Shown here: positions 17,214 to 19,121 of the stretch, in pieces
Layout: each line of letters begins with the position of its first letter
Numbering within the stretch: position 1 is the stretch's first letter
Assembly: GCA_037178675.1 (NCBI GenBank)
Contig: JAYMGJ010000534.1
Coordinates: 1 to 19,121 of the forward strand
Reading direction: 5' to 3'
Origin: Scleroderma bovista
Taxonomy: Eukaryota; Basidiomycota; Agaricomycetes; Boletales; Sclerodermataceae
Length of the DNA: 19,121 nucleotides
Notes under the pieces: generated by a model
Databases searched by the model: none
Seen by the model: only the letters and a program-made list of their open reading frames with translations
Told to the model about the DNA's origin: nothing
Program-made: the position numbers and the translations under genes

Positions 17214-17748
17214 AGTATGGCATTGAGTATAAAAGAGAATCCTCGTTGCGAGTGGAAGGTTATGTTGATGCCGATTGGGCTTCTGACAAAAATGACCGGA
17301 AATCCTGTACAGACTTTACCGTGTTGTTTAACACCTCTCCAGTTTCCTGGGTTAGCCGGAAACAAAAGACTGTAGCCACTTCAGCCACAGAAGCTGAGTA
17401 TATGGCACTTTCTGACACAGCAAAACAGATATGTTGGATCAAGTCTCTACTTGAGGAATTATCTTTTCAGATTCCACCCATCGTTTTATACGAGGATAAT
17501 ATGGGTTCCATATTCTTAGTGCAGAATCCCATGCAAGAAAGATGAACAAAACATATTGACATTCGTCATCACTTTATTCATGAATGCGTACAAGAAAGAA
17601 AGGTCATTCAATTATGACATATCTCTACTGATAAACAGTTAGCAGATATTTTTACTAAAGCCCTTGGCAAGGTCAAGTTCTTGGGTTTTAAAGACTTTTT
17701 AGTCACCGACTTGCAACATATCAAGTCTGGGGGAGTGTTGAGAAAGTA
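17214..17748 (+). pseudogene. pol: Copia A RNase H, C-terminal part
   Basis: Resumes the frame cut at 11284: GYVDADWASDKNDRKSC, then TSATEAEYMALSDTAKQ and YEDNMGSIFL, the copia RNase H blocks with their acidic residues in place. TGA at 17543-17545 stands where the conserved Arg before TKHIDIRHHFI is expected, and TGA at 17615-17617 precedes HISTDKQLADIFTKAL. The final stop is TAG 17746-17748, a few bases inside the LTR. Apart from the two TGA codons the frame is whole. Confidence 0.88.
17729..17735 (+). other. Copia A polypurine tract
   Basis: GGGGGAG immediately before the TGTTGAGAAAG that begins the LTR. Confidence 0.75.
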
Positions 17749-18197
17749 GGTGCTTAGTCATCACTAGCACGTGACTTTCCTAGAGACTTGACACATGATG
17801 TGTCTGGACTCAACAACTTCCATGTGATAGTCTATGTCACATGACCAGTTATCAAAGTACCGATTAACCAGAGTATTATCGCTTATCTATGACATCATAG
17901 AGATAAGCAGAGATAATGTTCCTTCCAGAACGTTCTTATGGGTCGTTCTAGACCGTTTCTTTATCTCTTATCATACTTATGACGTACTGTGGTGTTCTAC
18001 GAGGTTCTATGAGTTTCCACAGGACTATTATATTAGGAAGGTACTTATCTACCTGTCCATTTATGGACTTACAGATACTCCGTACTTTACGTGGTCTGTG
18101 TGCAGCTTAGACGTATAAATACCCTTATGATTCTTAGTATAGAGTAGGATTCTACCCACTGTTTATCCTCTACTCTTATACAAAGAGACTCTCAACC
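17736..18197 (+). repeat. Copia A 3' LTR, right end uncertain
   Basis: It starts TGTTGAGAAAG after the polypurine tract. It contains CACGTG, ATGTCACATG (also in the copia B LTR), an inverted repeat around 17875-17914 (ATTATC, GCTTATCTATGA and their complements) and TATAAATA at 18114. The end is put at 18197 because TCTCAAC there nearly complements GTTGAGA at the start, but the last base is C, not A; an end as far as about 18260 is possible. The partner LTR lies outside the window. Confidence 0.6.
18114..18121 (+). promoter_or_regulatory. TATA box in copia A LTR
   Basis: TATAAATA, about 380 bases into the LTR. Confidence 0.5.
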
Positions 18198-18319
18198 TAC
18201 CTTCGGTATCCCACTTCAAGTTTGAACCAACTAACAAGAGTGAGTTAGTACTTCATTATCATTCTTGTTAGGCCCGCTGTGCTTGTCCTGTATCTATACT
18301 GGGCAGTGCTTCTCATTAC

Positions 18320-18950
18320 CTGGCTGGACTGTACACTATGGTGACCGGTACCCTGGCCTGACCATACACTATGGTGACACTAGTACCCTGGCCTGACCAT
18401 AAATTATGGTGACACCCACACCCAGGCCAGATTGTATATCATGGTGACACCAGTACCCTGGCCCAACCATAAATTATGGTGACACCCAAACCCAGGCCAG
18501 ACTGTATATTATTATGACACTGGTACCCTGGCCAGCCATTCACTATGGTGACACCAGTACCCTGGCCCAACCATAAATTATGGTGACACCCACACCCAGG
18601 CCGGATTGTATATTATGGTGACACCAGTACCCTGGCCTGACTGTAAACTATGGTGACACCGGTACCCTGGCCCAACCACAAACTATGGTGACACCCACAC
18701 CCAGGCCAGACTGTATATTATGGTTAAACTACACACCCTGGCCAGACCATACACTATGGTGATACCTGCATCCTGGCCCGACCCTATATTATGGTGACAA
18801 CCCACCCCCAGGCTGGACCATGTATTATGGTGACAATTCCACACACAGGCCGGACCATATATCATGGCAACACCCTGTAGTCTGGCCTGACCCCCGCTGG
18901 CCCATAAGATATGGCTGATTGTCAACCACCCCTGGCCATAAAGTATGGTA
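18320..18950 (+). repeat. Minisatellite of ~35-bp units, about 17-18 copies
   Basis: Units begin CTGGCC or CAGGCC and carry the core CCATANNNTATGG followed by TGACACC; most are 35 bases, a few 33-37, and one near 18890 is longer. Between about 18460 and 18760 unit types recur in the order CTGGCCCAACCA, CAGGCC..TGTATATTA, CTGGCC(T/A), giving a 105-base trimer. The last copies, from about 18830, are degenerate. Short open frames over it on both strands follow from the repeat and are not genes. Confidence 0.92.
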
Positions 18951-19121
18951 CAATGTAGGTTCATTATGTGGTTCAGGAGGATGCACTCTTAGAATGGATT
19001 CAGTTCCTTGGTGCAACTGGATGACCCCTTTCAAAATACACAATTCATCCCCACATTTATGATTTATTCCTTGAGAAGCTTTGAATCACCCATATTGACA
19101 TTTGATATACTTTGTAATAAT
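18951..19121. other. Right flank, nothing identified
   Basis: AT-rich sequence with no ORF, RNA gene or repeat that I can support. The short stretch 18198-18319 between the LTR estimate and the minisatellite is equally featureless. Confidence 0.5.

Larger units (their letters stand above)
5588..18197 (+). mobile_element. Old Ty1/copia element 'copia A', in three blocks
   Basis: Gag, protease, integrase, RT and RNase H occur in copia order, followed by a polypurine tract and LTR. The blocks are 5588-6859, 8008-11284 and 17214 to about 18197; the gaps are a DNA transposon and copia B, and a gypsy element interrupts gag at the left. Base composition is clearly AT-richer than in the gypsy and copia B insertions. 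Eight in-frame TGA codons (8146, 9242, 9497, 10047, 10507, 10963, 17543, 17615) and several frameshifts show an old, dead copy. The right end is uncertain: 18197 is the best guess from a CTCTCAAC that nearly complements the TGTTGAGA start of the LTR. The 5' LTR lies left of the window. Confidence 0.85.

Noticed and set aside
598..17617. Genetic code change or recoding that reads TGA as Arg
   Set aside because: Clustering at CGA sites, CpG-type missense changes in the RT and CpG-type LTR differences give a simpler mutational explanation, and frameshifts show the copies are not translated intact.
17834..18118. 94-codon + strand ORF
   Set aside because: It lies in the copia A LTR, across an inverted repeat and up to the TATA box, with no protein similarity that I can see.
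18320..18950. CRISPR array
   Set aside because: Units are contiguous and all similar, with no unique spacers between constant repeats, and the context is a eukaryotic transposon nest.
18683..18964. 93-codon - strand ORF
   Set aside because: It lies wholly in the minisatellite and encodes only the repeat period.
1..19121. Host genes or tRNA/rRNA genes
   Set aside because: Every convincing coding segment belongs to a mobile element; the only tRNA-like match is the 14-base primer site at 11573.

Overview
This window is a nest of transposable elements with no recognisable host gene. The element families point to a filamentous fungus, most likely an agaricomycete basidiomycete: a Ty3/gypsy chromovirus with a C-terminal chromodomain, two Ty1/copia families, and a Tc1/mariner-like transposase remnant with a short fungal-type intron. 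This assignment rests on recall of protein families, not on a search.

The scaffold is an old, AT-richer Ty1/copia element, called copia A here, on the + strand. It survives as three blocks: 5588-6859, 8008-11284 and 17214 to about 18200. Three younger elements interrupt it. (1) A Ty3/gypsy chromovirus sits in its gag. The chromovirus runs from before base 1 to 5587, so its own 5' LTR and the 5' LTR of copia A lie left of the window. It carries gag, a likely -1 frameshift site, protease-RT-RNase H, integrase-chromodomain, an antisense gene (4392-4835, - strand) and a 588-bp 3' LTR. (2) A 1,148-bp DNA transposon (6860-8007) has perfect 34-bp terminal inverted repeats and a TA target duplication, and holds pieces of a transposase on the - strand. 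(3) A complete second copia element, copia B (11285-17208), has 288-bp LTRs and a TAGAG target duplication and sits in the RNase H region of copia A. Removing element 2 or 3 with one copy of its target duplication rejoins the copia A reading frame exactly.

The strongest window-wide signal is how the elements died. In the reading frames I infer, all 13 clear nonsense codons are TGA, most where Arg (CGA) is expected. Two of the three reverse transcriptases have lost the second Asp of YxDD through GAC-GAT to GAC-AAT, and all eight transitions between the two copia B LTRs lie at CpG sites. This is what methyl-CpG deamination would leave. Small indels add frameshifts in copia A and copia B.

Right of copia A lies a minisatellite of about 35-bp units (about 18320-18950), partly organised in 105-bp trimers, each unit with a small palindromic core. 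The last 170 bases show nothing I can identify.
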